Below are positions 1 through 8,598 of a stretch of 64,000 nt of DNA, piece after piece. The stretch covers positions 2,976,001-3,040,000 of the forward strand of contig CBDDCH010000002.1 in assembly GCA_965226215.1 (NCBI GenBank). Reading direction: 5' to 3'. The stretch is from G963668345 sp965226215. Lineage in GTDB: Bacteria > Acidobacteriota > Terriglobia > Bryobacterales > UBA6623. Every line of letters starts with the position of its first letter. The stretch's first letter is position 1. Below the pieces are notes generated by a model. That model saw only the letters and a list, made by a program, of their open reading frames with translations. It was not told the DNA's origin and did no database searches. The translations under genes were made by a program, and so were the position numbers.

Positions 1-2
1 CT

Positions 3-224
3 CTGGCCGACGAGCAGCTTAATGGGATGCTACGGTTGATCGAAGCACGAGGGCATGGCCTTGACCAAGTTAGCCTAGAGCCGGAGGCACTGCCACGGCA
101 GCCGACGCGTCGTGGTCTTGATTCAGCTCGGCGCTCTAGGTCCCATAGTGATCTCCGGCGTCTGAAGCATCCCGTTCCACGCTTGGTTCGATCTCACCCT
201 GTTATCATAGTCAACTTGGCTTGA
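3..224 (+). CDS. Possible 3' end of an unidentified gene
   Basis: A frame open from the left edge reads LADEQLNGMLRLIEARGHGLD and then an Arg-rich tail to a stop at 224. The first 20 residues look like a normal helical C-terminus, but the tail has biased composition, so the gene may be degraded. No family recognised. The next gene starts 55 bp downstream on the same strand. Confidence 0.2.
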   Translation: MADEQLNGMLRLIEARGHGLDQVSLEPEALPRQPTRRGLDSARRSRSHSDLRRLKHPVPRLVRSHPVIIVNLA

Positions 225-279
225 CGCCCTCCCGGCCTTCAGCCACGAAATTTCAAATCACAGAAAAGAAAGAGTCTCG

Positions 280-1323
280 ATGGCAGAAAACAGCGACTTC
301 CTAATAGGTATCACCCCTGACTGGACCGAACGGATGGATCAGATGCTGGGACCCGGTTTGCGCCAGGTTTTTGGCGACCTACCCGACGTCAAACATGAAC
401 TGACCCCCGACACGAACAAGGTGCTGACGGCGGAGGTGCTCCGCCGCTACGATGCGGTCATCGTGTTTGGGTACAAAGTCCCACGTGAATGCCTAGAGGG
501 GGTCGAAAAGCTGCTCTGTGTTTCACGTTACGGCGTCGGCTTCGACACGGTTGACATCGAAGCTTGTAACGAAGCGAACGTCCTCGTCTCGATCACACCC
601 GGAGGCGTCCAGCGCTCCGTGGCCGAGGGCACCATTACACTCATATTCTCCATAGCAAAAAATCTTCGCAACTACGACGTGTGGGTTCGTGAGGGAACCT
701 GGTTGCAGAAACTGAGTCACGCGGGGGTGAACGTTCAGGGCCGAACTCTGGGATCTGTTGGACTAGGGAACATCGCGACAGAAGTCATGCGGCTGGCTAA
801 GGGCGTAGGGTTCGGTCGCTTGATTGCGGCGGACCCCTACGTGTCGAAGGAGAGGGCCGCCGAGATCGGCGTCGAGCTCGTTGATCTTCCGACGGTACTG
901 CGGGAAAGTGACTTCGTGAGTCTGCACACACCGCTGAATTCCAAAACCCGAGGGTTGATTGGCGCGGAAGAATTGGCTCTCATGAAGCCCTCTGCCTTTT
1001 TGATCAACACCTCCCGCGGACCCGTTGTGGACGAAGCCGCGCTAATCGATGCGCTCAAGCAGCGCCGTATTGCGGGCGCCGGTCTCGACGTCCTCGAAAA
1101 GGAACCTCCCGCAAAAGACAACCCCCTGTTTGAGCTCGACAACGTTGTGTTCTCACCTCACACGATCTCATTCACCGAAGAAGGGCATCGGGACATGGGT
1201 ATCGAGGCCTGCCAAAATGTCCGCCTGGCCTACGAGGGCAAGGCGCCGTCCGCCTTGGCCAACCCGGAAGTAGTCGACCAGCCGGGCATGCAAGCCAAAC
1301 TTGCGGCGAGACGGAAAAGCTGA
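280..1323 (+). CDS. D-2-hydroxyacid dehydrogenase (phosphoglycerate dehydrogenase-like)
   Basis: 347 aa, the usual length for the NAD-dependent D-isomer-specific 2-hydroxyacid dehydrogenase family, which reduces a 2-keto acid to the D-2-hydroxyacid in the cytoplasm. The substrate-binding half (SRYGVGFD) is followed by a Rossmann segment (TLGSVGLGNIA, residues ~155-165). The three catalytic residues are in their expected settings: Arg in INTSRGPVVDE, Glu in LEKEPP and His in SPHTI. The ATG at 280 follows a purine-rich AAGAAAGAG. A decayed C-terminal copy of a related gene lies directly downstream. The substrate cannot be told from sequence; a serA-like or glyoxylate reductase role is possible. 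Confidence 0.9.
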   Translation: MAENSDFLIGITPDWTERMDQMLGPGLRQVFGDLPDVKHELTPDTNKVLTAEVLRRYDAVIVFGYKVPRECLEGVEKLLCVSRYGVGFDTVDIEACNEANVLVSITPGGVQRSVAEGTITLIFSIAKNLRNYDVWVREGTWLQKLSHAGVNVQGRTLGSVGLGNIATEVMRLAKGVGFGRLIAADPYVSKERAAEIGVELVDLPTVLRESDFVSLHTPLNSKTRGLIGAEELALMKPSAFLINTSRGPVVDEAALIDALKQRRIAGAGLDVLEKEPPAKDNPLFELDNVVFSPHTISFTEEGHRDMGIEACQNVRLAYEGKAPSALANPEVVDQPGMQAKLAARRKS

Positions 1324-1332
1324 GGTCGAAAA

Positions 1333-1623
1333 GGCTGGATCAATGCGCAAAGCATCAGCACCATGAAGCGGGGCGTGATGCTCGTCAACACGTCGCGGGG
1401 GACGCTGGTCAATACAGGCGATCTTGTAGCCGCGCTCGAAAGCGGCCACATCAGTGCCGCGGCGCTCGATGTGGTCGATCCGGAGCCGATCCCTGCCGAC
1501 AGTCCGCTGTTGAAAATGGATAACGTGATTCCCCACAGTCATGTCGCCGCGAATAGCGTCGCCGCTAGGAATCGACTCCGAACGAGTGTGGCTGAGGCGG
1601 TCGCTCGAGCGGTCCGCGGCAAA
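1333..1623 (+). pseudogene. C-terminal remnant of a second D-2-hydroxyacid dehydrogenase
   Basis: The frame begins abruptly at WINAQSISTMKRG and continues through VNTSRGTLVN (catalytic Arg) and DVVDPEPIPADSPLL (catalytic Glu region). The final His motif is altered (IPHSHVAANS). The whole N-terminal and most of the NAD-binding half are missing, and beyond about 1623 the frame loses similarity. It is a relic placed 10 bp after the intact paralogous gene. The two fragments are too different to be a recent tandem duplication. Confidence 0.75.
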
Positions 1624-1641
1624 AGTGCTGCGAGAGCGAAA

Positions 1642-1815
1642 AATGGGGACTGTCAGCCATTGAGGGTCTTGGGAGCGGCCAGTGGTGTACGTCAGTTGCT
1701 CGAGCTGAGTGCCATCCTGGCTGATGACGAAGACATCTTGGTTGTCGCTATTGCCGCGAGAACCATGGAAGACGATTTTGTGCTGCCCAAGGACGAAAGG
1801 CACCATCAGCCACAA
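1642..1815 (-). pseudogene. Fragment of a TolB/PD40-type beta-propeller protein
   Basis: On the minus strand the frame gives KIVFHGSRGNSDNQDVF followed by VISQDGTQLEQLT and GRSQDPQW, the repeat signature of PD40/TolB-like propellers (KIVF-x-SxR-G, I-x-DG-x-x-x-x-QLT, DPxWSPDG). Only about one repeat is present, with no start or continuation. It is interleaved with the end of the dehydrogenase relic, which points to several deletions here. Confidence 0.55.
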
Positions 1816-1937
1816 TCCCGCAATTCACCGGAGCACACCACGAATCGGAGAGAAACAAACGATTTGTCAAGCCCCCTTGAGCCTCCCTACCGATCAGGCC
1901 AGGCTGGAAACTTTGTCATGAAAAAAGAGAGAAAGCG

Positions 1938-2931
1938 CTAAGGAATCGTGTCTCGGGCGCAGCGGAATCCGTTGATGTACCATCGAAACTCTACTAGACC
2001 CCAGGCTCGGGCCGACACACGGGCGCTACTCGGACCATACTTCCAGCACCCCCCCCCGCAACACCCGGCGATCACCTGAATTCGGCCCCTTCGGATCAAC
2101 TGCTGGTGAAAGCAGCGCTTGGTAATAATCCTCCTGGTACCAGTCCGCAACCCATTCCCAAACATTGCCCAACATGTCGTGTAGGCCCCAGTCGTTTGGC
2201 TCTTTTTGGCGTACTTTGCGAATCCCGTTGCCATTGTTCTCGAGGATTTCCTCATACTTTCTCCACTTGTCTCTCTCCACCTCGTCCCAGTCCTTCCAGT
2301 CCCTGCCGCGGGCCTGAACGTTCAACGCTCGCATCGAATCCAGAGGCCGCGTTCCACTGTTGTCTGCAGACCACGCGATCGCATCCGGCTCGCCGTAGCG
2401 TGCTGCGGTGCTGCCGGCTCGCGCGGCGAACTCCCATTCCGCCTCGGACGGCAATCGACCCTGCGCCCAGTCCTCGCAAAATGCCTCTGCGTCCTGCCAA
2501 TTGATGGCAACCATGGGTTGCCCTGTATCGCTCCACCCAGGGTTGAGCTTCCTGTCTCCAATTGTGGGCTCGCCCGGCATTTCAATACCCGAGGTATTGT
2601 CCGCAAACTGGCGGTATGCTCCTACGGTAACCTCGGTCTGCCCTAACCAGAAACCTTTCGTGATCTTCACCGTATGCTGTGGGCGCTCATTGTCTTCACA
2701 ACTCGTATCCCCCGGGGAGCATCCCATCTCGAACTCACCCGGGGGGATCCAGACGTACGGTTGCCCGTCGTCGGGGTTCTGCTTGACAGTGCCCGGTTTC
2801 GGGGTGTTGGCCACAACAACCGAGCCAGCCTGCGTGGAAGCTCCCTCTTCCAACGGGCGTTGCCCGCTCAGGCTCACTGCAGCCGCGAGCAGTATCGATA
2901 GCGTCCGAACCTGCACCAGCTTCTCCCTCAA
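1938..2931 (-). pseudogene. Formylglycine-generating-enzyme-like (SUMF1) secreted protein, frameshifted
   Basis: SUMF1/FGE-sulfatase domain: WIPPGEFEMGCSPGD, then VEVGAYRQFA-like (VTVGAYRQFADN), WQDAEAFCEDWAQGRLPSEAEWEFAAR-type core, and GLHDMLGNVWEWVADWY. The first ~30 residues resemble a signal peptide or lipoprotein leader. The expected ending RVLRGGCW...RWYINGFRCARDTIP is in another frame: a run of nine G (plus-strand C, 2049-2057) carries one base too many, and eight would restore the frame exactly. The start is a TTG overlapping the stop of the upstream acyltransferase remnant (TTGA). Many secreted family members are not sulfatase activators, and the cysteine pair of true FGE cannot be assigned here. 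The shift could be real, slippage-corrected, or a sequencing error. Confidence 0.8.
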
Positions 2932-3554
2932 CCTGGAGGCTCCTTGTACAAACGAGTCCTGCTTACGTTCCAGAGCCCAGGCTGCTCAATCAACTCGCGG
3001 ACGGTTTTCACAAACGCGGCGGCCGGGGCCCCATCCACGATCCGATGGTAGAAGGTCAAGCTCAGCGAAACCATGTGACGGGCAGCAAGCTGTCCCTCGT
3101 AGACGGCGGGCTTCAGACGGATCGCTCCCACGCCGAGGATCGCGCATTGCGGCAAGTTGATGATCGGGGTGAAGGCGTCGATGCCGTACGTCCCGAGATT
3201 GGTGATCGTGAAAGTGCCGCCCTGTAGGCTGTCGCGATCAAGCTTGCGGGCGCGGGCCTTTTCGGCCAGCGAGCGGGACTCCTCCGCGATTTGCGCGATG
3301 CTTTTCTTATTGGCATCCCGTAGAACCGGCGCCAACAAACCTTCCTCGGTATCCACTGCGATCGCGATGTGTATGTCGTCGAGGACAGAGATCCGTTCGT
3401 TTTCCCAGTAGGCGTTCAGCAGGGGATGCTTTTCGAGAGCCGTCGCCGTGAGCTTTACGAGCAGGTCCGTATACGTCGGCGCCACCGCTCCCCCCGAAAC
3501 ACTGGCTTTGAGTTCGTCGCACCGGCTAACCAGGTTCGTGGCGTCGTCTTCCAC
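2928..3554 (-). pseudogene. Dihydrolipoamide acyltransferase (E2) catalytic domain, N-terminally truncated
   Basis: About 208 aa matching only the catalytic domain of 2-oxo-acid dehydrogenase E2 enzymes, which transfer an acyl group from lipoamide to CoA. The trimer/active-site region is intact: FTITNLGTYGIDAFTPIIN, AILGVGAI, and the catalytic HRIVDGAP. The lipoyl and E1/E3-binding domains that normally precede it (200 or more residues) are absent. Directly upstream, out of frame, is a piece resembling the C-terminus of the E1-alpha subunit, so an internal deletion probably removed E1-beta and the front of E2. The stop overlaps the TTG of the following gene. It may still be translated from GTG/ATG near 3554-3557 but could not be acylated. 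Confidence 0.75.
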
Positions 3555-3595
3555 TCTTCGACCTCCTCTTTCGTGCGATAGCCGTAATCGCGCAT
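3548..3595 (-). pseudogene. Relic of pyruvate/2-oxoacid dehydrogenase E1-alpha C-terminus
   Basis: The minus strand reads MRDYGYRTKEEVEEWK, matching the YRTxEEVxxW motif near the end of E1-alpha subunits. It stops matching exactly where the E2 catalytic domain begins in another frame. Together the two fragments suggest a deletion joining the first and last genes of a former dehydrogenase operon. The match is short, so confidence is moderate. Confidence 0.4.
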
Positions 3596-3660
3596 TTCGG
3601 CAACGTTGAAGTCAATCGCGGTGGACCCCTGAAGTGAGACAAGCCGGTAAGCAGGTATGT

Positions 3661-3753
3661 ATGAAGCAGCTCGACTTGAACGTCACGCCTGAGTTCGAGG
3701 CTGACCTGCGCCGGAAACCCAGGTTCCGTAGCGAAGACGAGTTGTGGGCGTAG
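3661..3753 (+). pseudogene. Short fragment resembling the N-terminus of a small antitoxin-like protein
   Basis: ATG at 3661 opens MKQLDLNVTPEFEADLRRK and ends after 30 codons. The LNVTPEFExDLxR opening is typical of small bacterial proteins with an antitoxin-like helix-rich C-terminus, which is missing here. No clear ribosome binding site. Reported as a possible relic only. Confidence 0.25.
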
Positions 3754-3877
3754 ATACGTCGATCTTGACGGCGATCTTCTTCAACAGGGAGTACGGACCT
3801 CGGTCCCTGGAGCCTCATAACCTGTTTCCGCTAGCCCGCTTTTCCCAACGAGGTGGCGAGGCGCGTGTAGGCGCTAC

Positions 3878-5956
3878 TCATTGCACGTACCCCAGCGAGC
3901 GTAGGCGCTCAATCGTTGCGGCGTCGAGTGGGACGTCCCGCACCGGCCCAAGTCCGTAGAGTTTTCTCAGTTTCGCGCTGTTGGCGGTCTTGGCGGCAAG
4001 CAGTTCCCGCGCCTGGGCGACCCTGTCAGCCCGCAGGAAGGCGATGTTGTTCTTCTCGCCCGGGTCCCTTTCGAGGTCATAGAGTTCTTCGCGGGGCCAA
4101 TCTACAGCGCGGATGTACTTCAGCCCGTCAAAGACGACCGCCTCTCGCTCCTCGTAAATCATTAGGCCGGTGCTGAAAACCGGTCCTTCACGGTTCGACG
4201 AGGGGGCGCCCGTCCAAAGGCTATGAAGAGACCGTGCTGAGAAGGCTCCGGGGTCGAATTCTATGTTGCACAAATCGAGGATCGTCGGTAAGACGCTTTC
4301 GAGAGAGACGGTTTGCTCAATCTCGGCCTTGACCGTCGAACCGGGAAGTTTGACGATAAGCGGAACGCGAAGCAACTCCTCATAAAGCGAATGGCCGTGG
4401 TCGATCCCTCGGTGCTTATAATGCTCTTCGCCGTGGTCGCTGGTGAAGACAATCAGCGTGTCGTCGTAAAGACCTAGATCCTTGAGCGTGGCGATGAATC
4501 GACCGATGCGGTCACCGACGTAGCGCGTTTCGCCGAGGTAAAGCGCTCGGACCCACTCCATGGCCCGCCGCGAGGGGCGAAACGCCCCCTCTCGGATATC
4601 ACTCATCATTCGATTGTCATAGCGCTTTCCAATGGCAGGATCGGGCTCACCCCCCGGCAAAAAAGCCGCGCGGGGATCGTAGGGCATGTGGGGGTCATAG
4701 TAGTGTAGCCAGAGAAAGAAATCTCGGCTTCGGTAGCTGCCAACCCAGCGTTGGGCGAGCCGAGTCAAATGATCGGTGGAAGCGATGTCCCCGAAAGCGG
4801 TGGGCAAGATACGCAGAGCGATCTGGTGGCCTTGGGTCAGGGGACGATGATGCTTAGGGTAGAGGTCGTAGGTGTCAAACCCTTCGAAAAAGGAGGGCTT
4901 AGACCCAGACAGGGTCAAAACAGGGTTGGACCCGATCAAGGCCGTCGCGTAACCGTCCCTTTTAAGAAACGCTGCCAGGCTCGGCAACCCGCTGGGCACG
5001 CGGTGCTCCAGCCGCCGGACTCCGTGCACCCAAGGCGAGAGCCCAGACAGAATTGTCACCAATGAGGGCAGGGTCCACGGGGCGGGCGCGTAGGCGTTCT
5101 CAAAGAGAATCCCATCCTCGGCAAGGCGATCGATGTATGGCGTTTGCGTTCTGCCGCCATAGCAGGAGAGTGCGTCGCGGCGAAGCGTGTCGACGGTCAA
5201 CAGAACGACACGACGGGTCCGATGGGCACGTTCCGACGCGGGTGGTAAAGAAGGCCTGGAGAAGTTCTCGATGGTGAAAGAACCGGCAAGACTCAGGCAG
5301 AGGGCAGCGCTCAGCGAAATCAATCCACCGAACACCGGCCGGGCGTGGTTGGGGCGGGTAAAGTAGCGAATCGTGACGGCGCAAACGGCCAAATAGAGCG
5401 CTAGCAGAAGAAAAAACCCCCACGATCGTTGCACTCCCACCACTTCCCTTATGAGCCATTGGAAAGCGAAAGTCTCGGCCAAGACGAAGGGCATCGAGAA
5501 GCCGATTCGAAGAACGAAGTTGGGTGCCCGGGGAAACTTGGCGAGCCCTTCCCAAGCCAGATAGGTCACCACAAACGCCCAACAGCTCAACCCTAACCCG
5601 AGAATGAGGGGTCTCGGGAACACCGTGCCTTCGCTCAAGGCTTGGGACCAGACGATTGAGAACAAGAATGGTGCTGCTACAGAGACGGCGACGGCAACCG
5701 TGAGGCCTTGCGTTTCAAGCGAGGTGACGCGCTTAAGCGGAACCGCGATGAGGAGCAAACCGGCTCCGTAGACTGCCAGCACGGCCGCGAACATCCCTAC
5801 GAGCGGCCCAAGGAGGACGACTGCGGAATGGATTCCAATCGACTGCGCATTCGTAGCGACAACCAGGTCGAGGAAGGCGAGAAACAGGCTCAGCGCCAAG
5901 CCGACTTGGATAGCGAAGCGCTTCGGCGGCAGACCGCTGGCGGGTGATTCCCCCAC
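3878..5956 (-). CDS. Membrane-anchored sulfatase/phosphoethanolamine-transferase-like protein
   Basis: 692 aa. The first ~235 residues form six to eight hydrophobic segments, followed by a periplasmic alkaline-phosphatase-superfamily domain starting at VVLLTVDTLRRDALSCYGG. Metal-ligand motifs are visible: VDTLR at the start, TSDHGEEHYKHRG and IDHGHSLYEE later. The nucleophile segment reads APAPWTLPSLVTILSG, so it has Thr where classical sulfatases have Cys/Ser in C/S-x-P-x-R, and no following Arg. It should therefore not depend on formylglycine maturation despite the FGE-like gene nearby. The C-terminus IERLRSLGYVQ is a common ending in acidobacterial members. The start is GTG at 5956. Substrate unknown: a phospho- or sulfo-ester hydrolase or a transferase are both possible. 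Confidence 0.85.
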   Translation of the reverse strand: MGESPASGLPPKRFAIQVGLALSLFLAFLDLVVATNAQSIGIHSAVVLLGPLVGMFAAVLAVYGAGLLLIAVPLKRVTSLETQGLTVAVAVSVAAPFLFSIVWSQALSEGTVFPRPLILGLGLSCWAFVVTYLAWEGLAKFPRAPNFVLRIGFSMPFVLAETFAFQWLIREVVGVQRSWGFFLLLALYLAVCAVTIRYFTRPNHARPVFGGLISLSAALCLSLAGSFTIENFSRPSLPPASERAHRTRRVVLLTVDTLRRDALSCYGGRTQTPYIDRLAEDGILFENAYAPAPWTLPSLVTILSGLSPWVHGVRRLEHRVPSGLPSLAAFLKRDGYATALIGSNPVLTLSGSKPSFFEGFDTYDLYPKHHRPLTQGHQIALRILPTAFGDIASTDHLTRLAQRWVGSYRSRDFFLWLHYYDPHMPYDPRAAFLPGGEPDPAIGKRYDNRMMSDIREGAFRPSRRAMEWVRALYLGETRYVGDRIGRFIATLKDLGLYDDTLIVFTSDHGEEHYKHRGIDHGHSLYEELLRVPLIVKLPGSTVKAEIEQTVSLESVLPTILDLCNIEFDPGAFSARSLHSLWTGAPSSNREGPVFSTGLMIYEEREAVVFDGLKYIRAVDWPREELYDLERDPGEKNNIAFLRADRVAQARELLAAKTANSAKLRKLYGLGPVRDVPLDAATIERLRSLGYVQ

Positions 5957-6132
5957 GAATTAACGAGTGTCGCAAACGCGTCCAGCGGGGTCAATGCGGA
6001 GAGTAGTGGGCAGGAGATCGAGAGCGAAACACAAACCGTTCTTGATTTCCGAACTGCGCGGAAGACCGATAGAATGCACGCTCTACTGGGGCCACGTTCG
6101 TCGAACTGATCCGCAGTACACTCTGTGAGCGT

Positions 6133-8598
6133 CTAACGATTGAACAGGAACGCGTTACTGTTGATCAGCGCCCAGAGCATATCTTGAGTCCGCGAGGCCC
6201 GGCCCGGGCCCTTCCGTAAGTACGTCAGCGCGTCGTCATACTCACTGTTCGTGGGGAAGCGGCTGAGAGTGGCCAGGTAGAGCTCGTCGATCAGGCGGCG
6301 ATCTGACTCGCCGGCCAGAATCAGCGTTGCCACCCGTCCGTCAGGGTCGGCGATGGCTTCGGCCAAGGTTGGTCCGTTGACCAGGTTTGTAGCCTGGGGC
6401 AGGGTCATATTGTTGCGGCGTTCGCACTCGCAGGCCGATTCACGCTCGGGGCGGCCAAACATGTCCAGGAATCCGCCTTTGCCTACGTGGGGGTCAGGCA
6501 ACTGCTGCGCTGTGAAGCCAGACGGCACCTCGGGAAACTCGGGGGTCGAACCAGTAGCGATCGAGATAGCGTCGAAGAGCGTTTCGGCCGGCAGCCGCCG
6601 AGGCATGAAGTGCGAGAAGTTGGTCGCATCGTTCTCGTTCCACTTGTTGGTCTCGATGCCGGTTTGGTAAGCCCGCGAGTTGACGATCGTGCGGATGACG
6701 TGCTGTAGGTCGTAACCGTGTTCGATAAAGTCTTCTGCCAGTGCTTGTAGCAGCGCTTCATTGACCGGTGGGTTCGAGGCGCGGATGTCGTCGACCGGTT
6801 CGATGATCCCGCGCCCGAAGAAATAGCTCCAGATGCGGTTGACGATGGCCCGGGCAAAGAAGGGGTTTTTGTCGGAAATCAGCCATTCAGCCAATGCCTT
6901 GCGCCGGTCGCCCTCGTCAGGAATGGGTGGGGCGCCCGCACTCGCCACAATGTACTCGGGATGGACAACGCGCCCGGTTTTAGGGTGCTTGACCTGGTTC
7001 TCCTCGCGCTTGAGGAAAACAATCTGCTCATCGCTGTCGAAACCGGGCCGAACGCCGACGGCGGCGAAGAAGGCGGCCAGTTGGTAGTACTGCGTTTGGG
7101 TCCACTTCTCGAAGGGGTGATCGTGACACTGGGCGCAAACCATACGCACACCCATGAAAATCTGGGTGGTGGTCTGCATCGCCAACTTTGGATCGTCGTT
7201 CACGCGGAAAAAGTTGGCCGCAGGATTCTGATAGGTACTGCCGGTGGCGGTAATCAACTCCCGCACCATCTCGTCGTAGGGCTGGTTGGACGCGATGGAA
7301 TCGCGGATCCACTGCCGGAAAGCCCAGGTACCCTTTTCACCTAAGTATTTCCGATTGGACTGCAGCAAATCACCCCACTTGAGCGCCCAGTGGTCGACAA
7401 ACTCCTTTCGATTCATGAGTTGGTCGATCAGGCGCCCACGGCTGAGGCGGGACTTTTCCGGGTTCTCCAAGAAGGTTCGGGCTTCCTCGGGCGTGGGCGG
7501 CAGCCCGATCAGATCCAGGTAGACCCGCCGCAAAAAGACCGTGTCGTCGGCAACGGGAGAGGGCTGAATCTTTAGCCTTTTGAGCTTCTTGTCGACTTGC
7601 TCGTCGATGTAGTTGTGCTGCGCGAGTTCTTTCCAACCGAAACCCGGCTCCGGGTTGAGGATCGTGACGGGCACGGTGACGAATTTCCCTTGGTAGCGAA
7701 CCATCAAGTTCGCCTCGCCCATCCTCTCGCCCTCGACCAAGTCGTCAGCGACCTTGGCCGTCGTGGCGGAATTACTCTTGATGACCGCTTCGCGGGTGAC
7801 ATCGCGGAGAGAACCGTCCGCGTAGTAGGCCGTCACCAGAACGTGCTGTTTCATTCCCGGCCGAGCCATGAAGATTTCTTGCGGCAGGACTTCGAGTTTT
7901 GCGACGGCGTCTTTACCGGGATCGCCGAACTGGGCGCCTTCGGAAATCCAGCTCAGGATTGTCTTGTAGTAACGCGAGCCAGGTTTGATTTGAAGACCGC
8001 CTTCGTGCGGGACCGACTGCGTAGGCTTGGCCAGCATCAAACTCTGCTCGGCGGCCGCAAGGTTGATGCGACGCCCCGAGAGCTCGTACAGCAGCGCGTT
8101 GTAATCGAATTCCGGGTCATAGCCTCGTAGCGAGAGCTTGAAGCCGTTCTTGCCTTTGGCCGCGCCATGACACGCACCGGCTGTGCAGCCGGCCTTGTTC
8201 AGCAGAGGCGCCACGTCGCGTAGGAAGCTGAGCGAAGCCGCGTGGCCGACCTCGCCGACTTTGGCGATCAGTTCCACCGTTTGCCCGCCGGCGCTTACCC
8301 GAACTTTCGTTTCACCTTCCTTGAGGGGGTAGAGAAAGCCTGCTTCGTCCACGCGGACGCCGTCGCCCAAGGGCTCGAACCGCGCGTCCGACGTGAGATC
8401 GATTCTGTTTCCGTCGGCCGTTTCGCCTGTCACCAGGACGTGCCGCCCTTCGCCTTGGGCCGATAGCACGATCGACGATGGCTGGACGGTTAGCTTTGTA
8501 ATCTCGAGCTTCGTTTCCGTGGCCCAAGCCTCGGTTCCCGGTGGGAGGCCCGACACGACCAGGACCAAGAAAGCGCCGAGAATCACGGTTTTGCGCAT
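6133..8598 (-). CDS. DUF1549/DUF1553 (PSCyt2/PSD1) secreted protein with cytochrome-type CxxCH motif
   Basis: 821 aa with an N-terminal signal peptide (VILGAFLVLVVSG) and a Big2-like immunoglobulin domain (about residues 30-110, 250-320). A haem-type motif CTAGACHGAAKG (~residue 135) belongs to the planctomycete-type cytochrome segment. DUF1549 follows (HWALKWGDLLQSNRKYLG, then MVCAQCHDHPFEKW with a second CxxCH). The C-terminal DUF1553 (NRIWSYFFGRGI, GRPERESACECERRNNMTLPQ) ends WALINSNAFLFNR. The family is expanded in Planctomycetes, Verrucomicrobia and Acidobacteria and is usually paired with a DUF1501 gene; none follows here. The next gene in the same direction is the sulfatase-fold protein, 176 bp away. 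Probable envelope redox or polysaccharide-processing role; exact function unknown. Confidence 0.9.
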   Translation of the reverse strand: MRKTVILGAFLVLVVSGLPPGTEAWATETKLEITKLTVQPSSIVLSAQGEGRHVLVTGETADGNRIDLTSDARFEPLGDGVRVDEAGFLYPLKEGETKVRVSAGGQTVELIAKVGEVGHAASLSFLRDVAPLLNKAGCTAGACHGAAKGKNGFKLSLRGYDPEFDYNALLYELSGRRINLAAAEQSLMLAKPTQSVPHEGGLQIKPGSRYYKTILSWISEGAQFGDPGKDAVAKLEVLPQEIFMARPGMKQHVLVTAYYADGSLRDVTREAVIKSNSATTAKVADDLVEGERMGEANLMVRYQGKFVTVPVTILNPEPGFGWKELAQHNYIDEQVDKKLKRLKIQPSPVADDTVFLRRVYLDLIGLPPTPEEARTFLENPEKSRLSRGRLIDQLMNRKEFVDHWALKWGDLLQSNRKYLGEKGTWAFRQWIRDSIASNQPYDEMVRELITATGSTYQNPAANFFRVNDDPKLAMQTTTQIFMGVRMVCAQCHDHPFEKWTQTQYYQLAAFFAAVGVRPGFDSDEQIVFLKREENQVKHPKTGRVVHPEYIVASAGAPPIPDEGDRRKALAEWLISDKNPFFARAIVNRIWSYFFGRGIIEPVDDIRASNPPVNEALLQALAEDFIEHGYDLQHVIRTIVNSRAYQTGIETNKWNENDATNFSHFMPRRLPAETLFDAISIATGSTPEFPEVPSGFTAQQLPDPHVGKGGFLDMFGRPERESACECERRNNMTLPQATNLVNGPTLAEAIADPDGRVATLILAGESDRRLIDELYLATLSRFPTNSEYDDALTYLRKGPGRASRTQDMLWALINSNAFLFNR

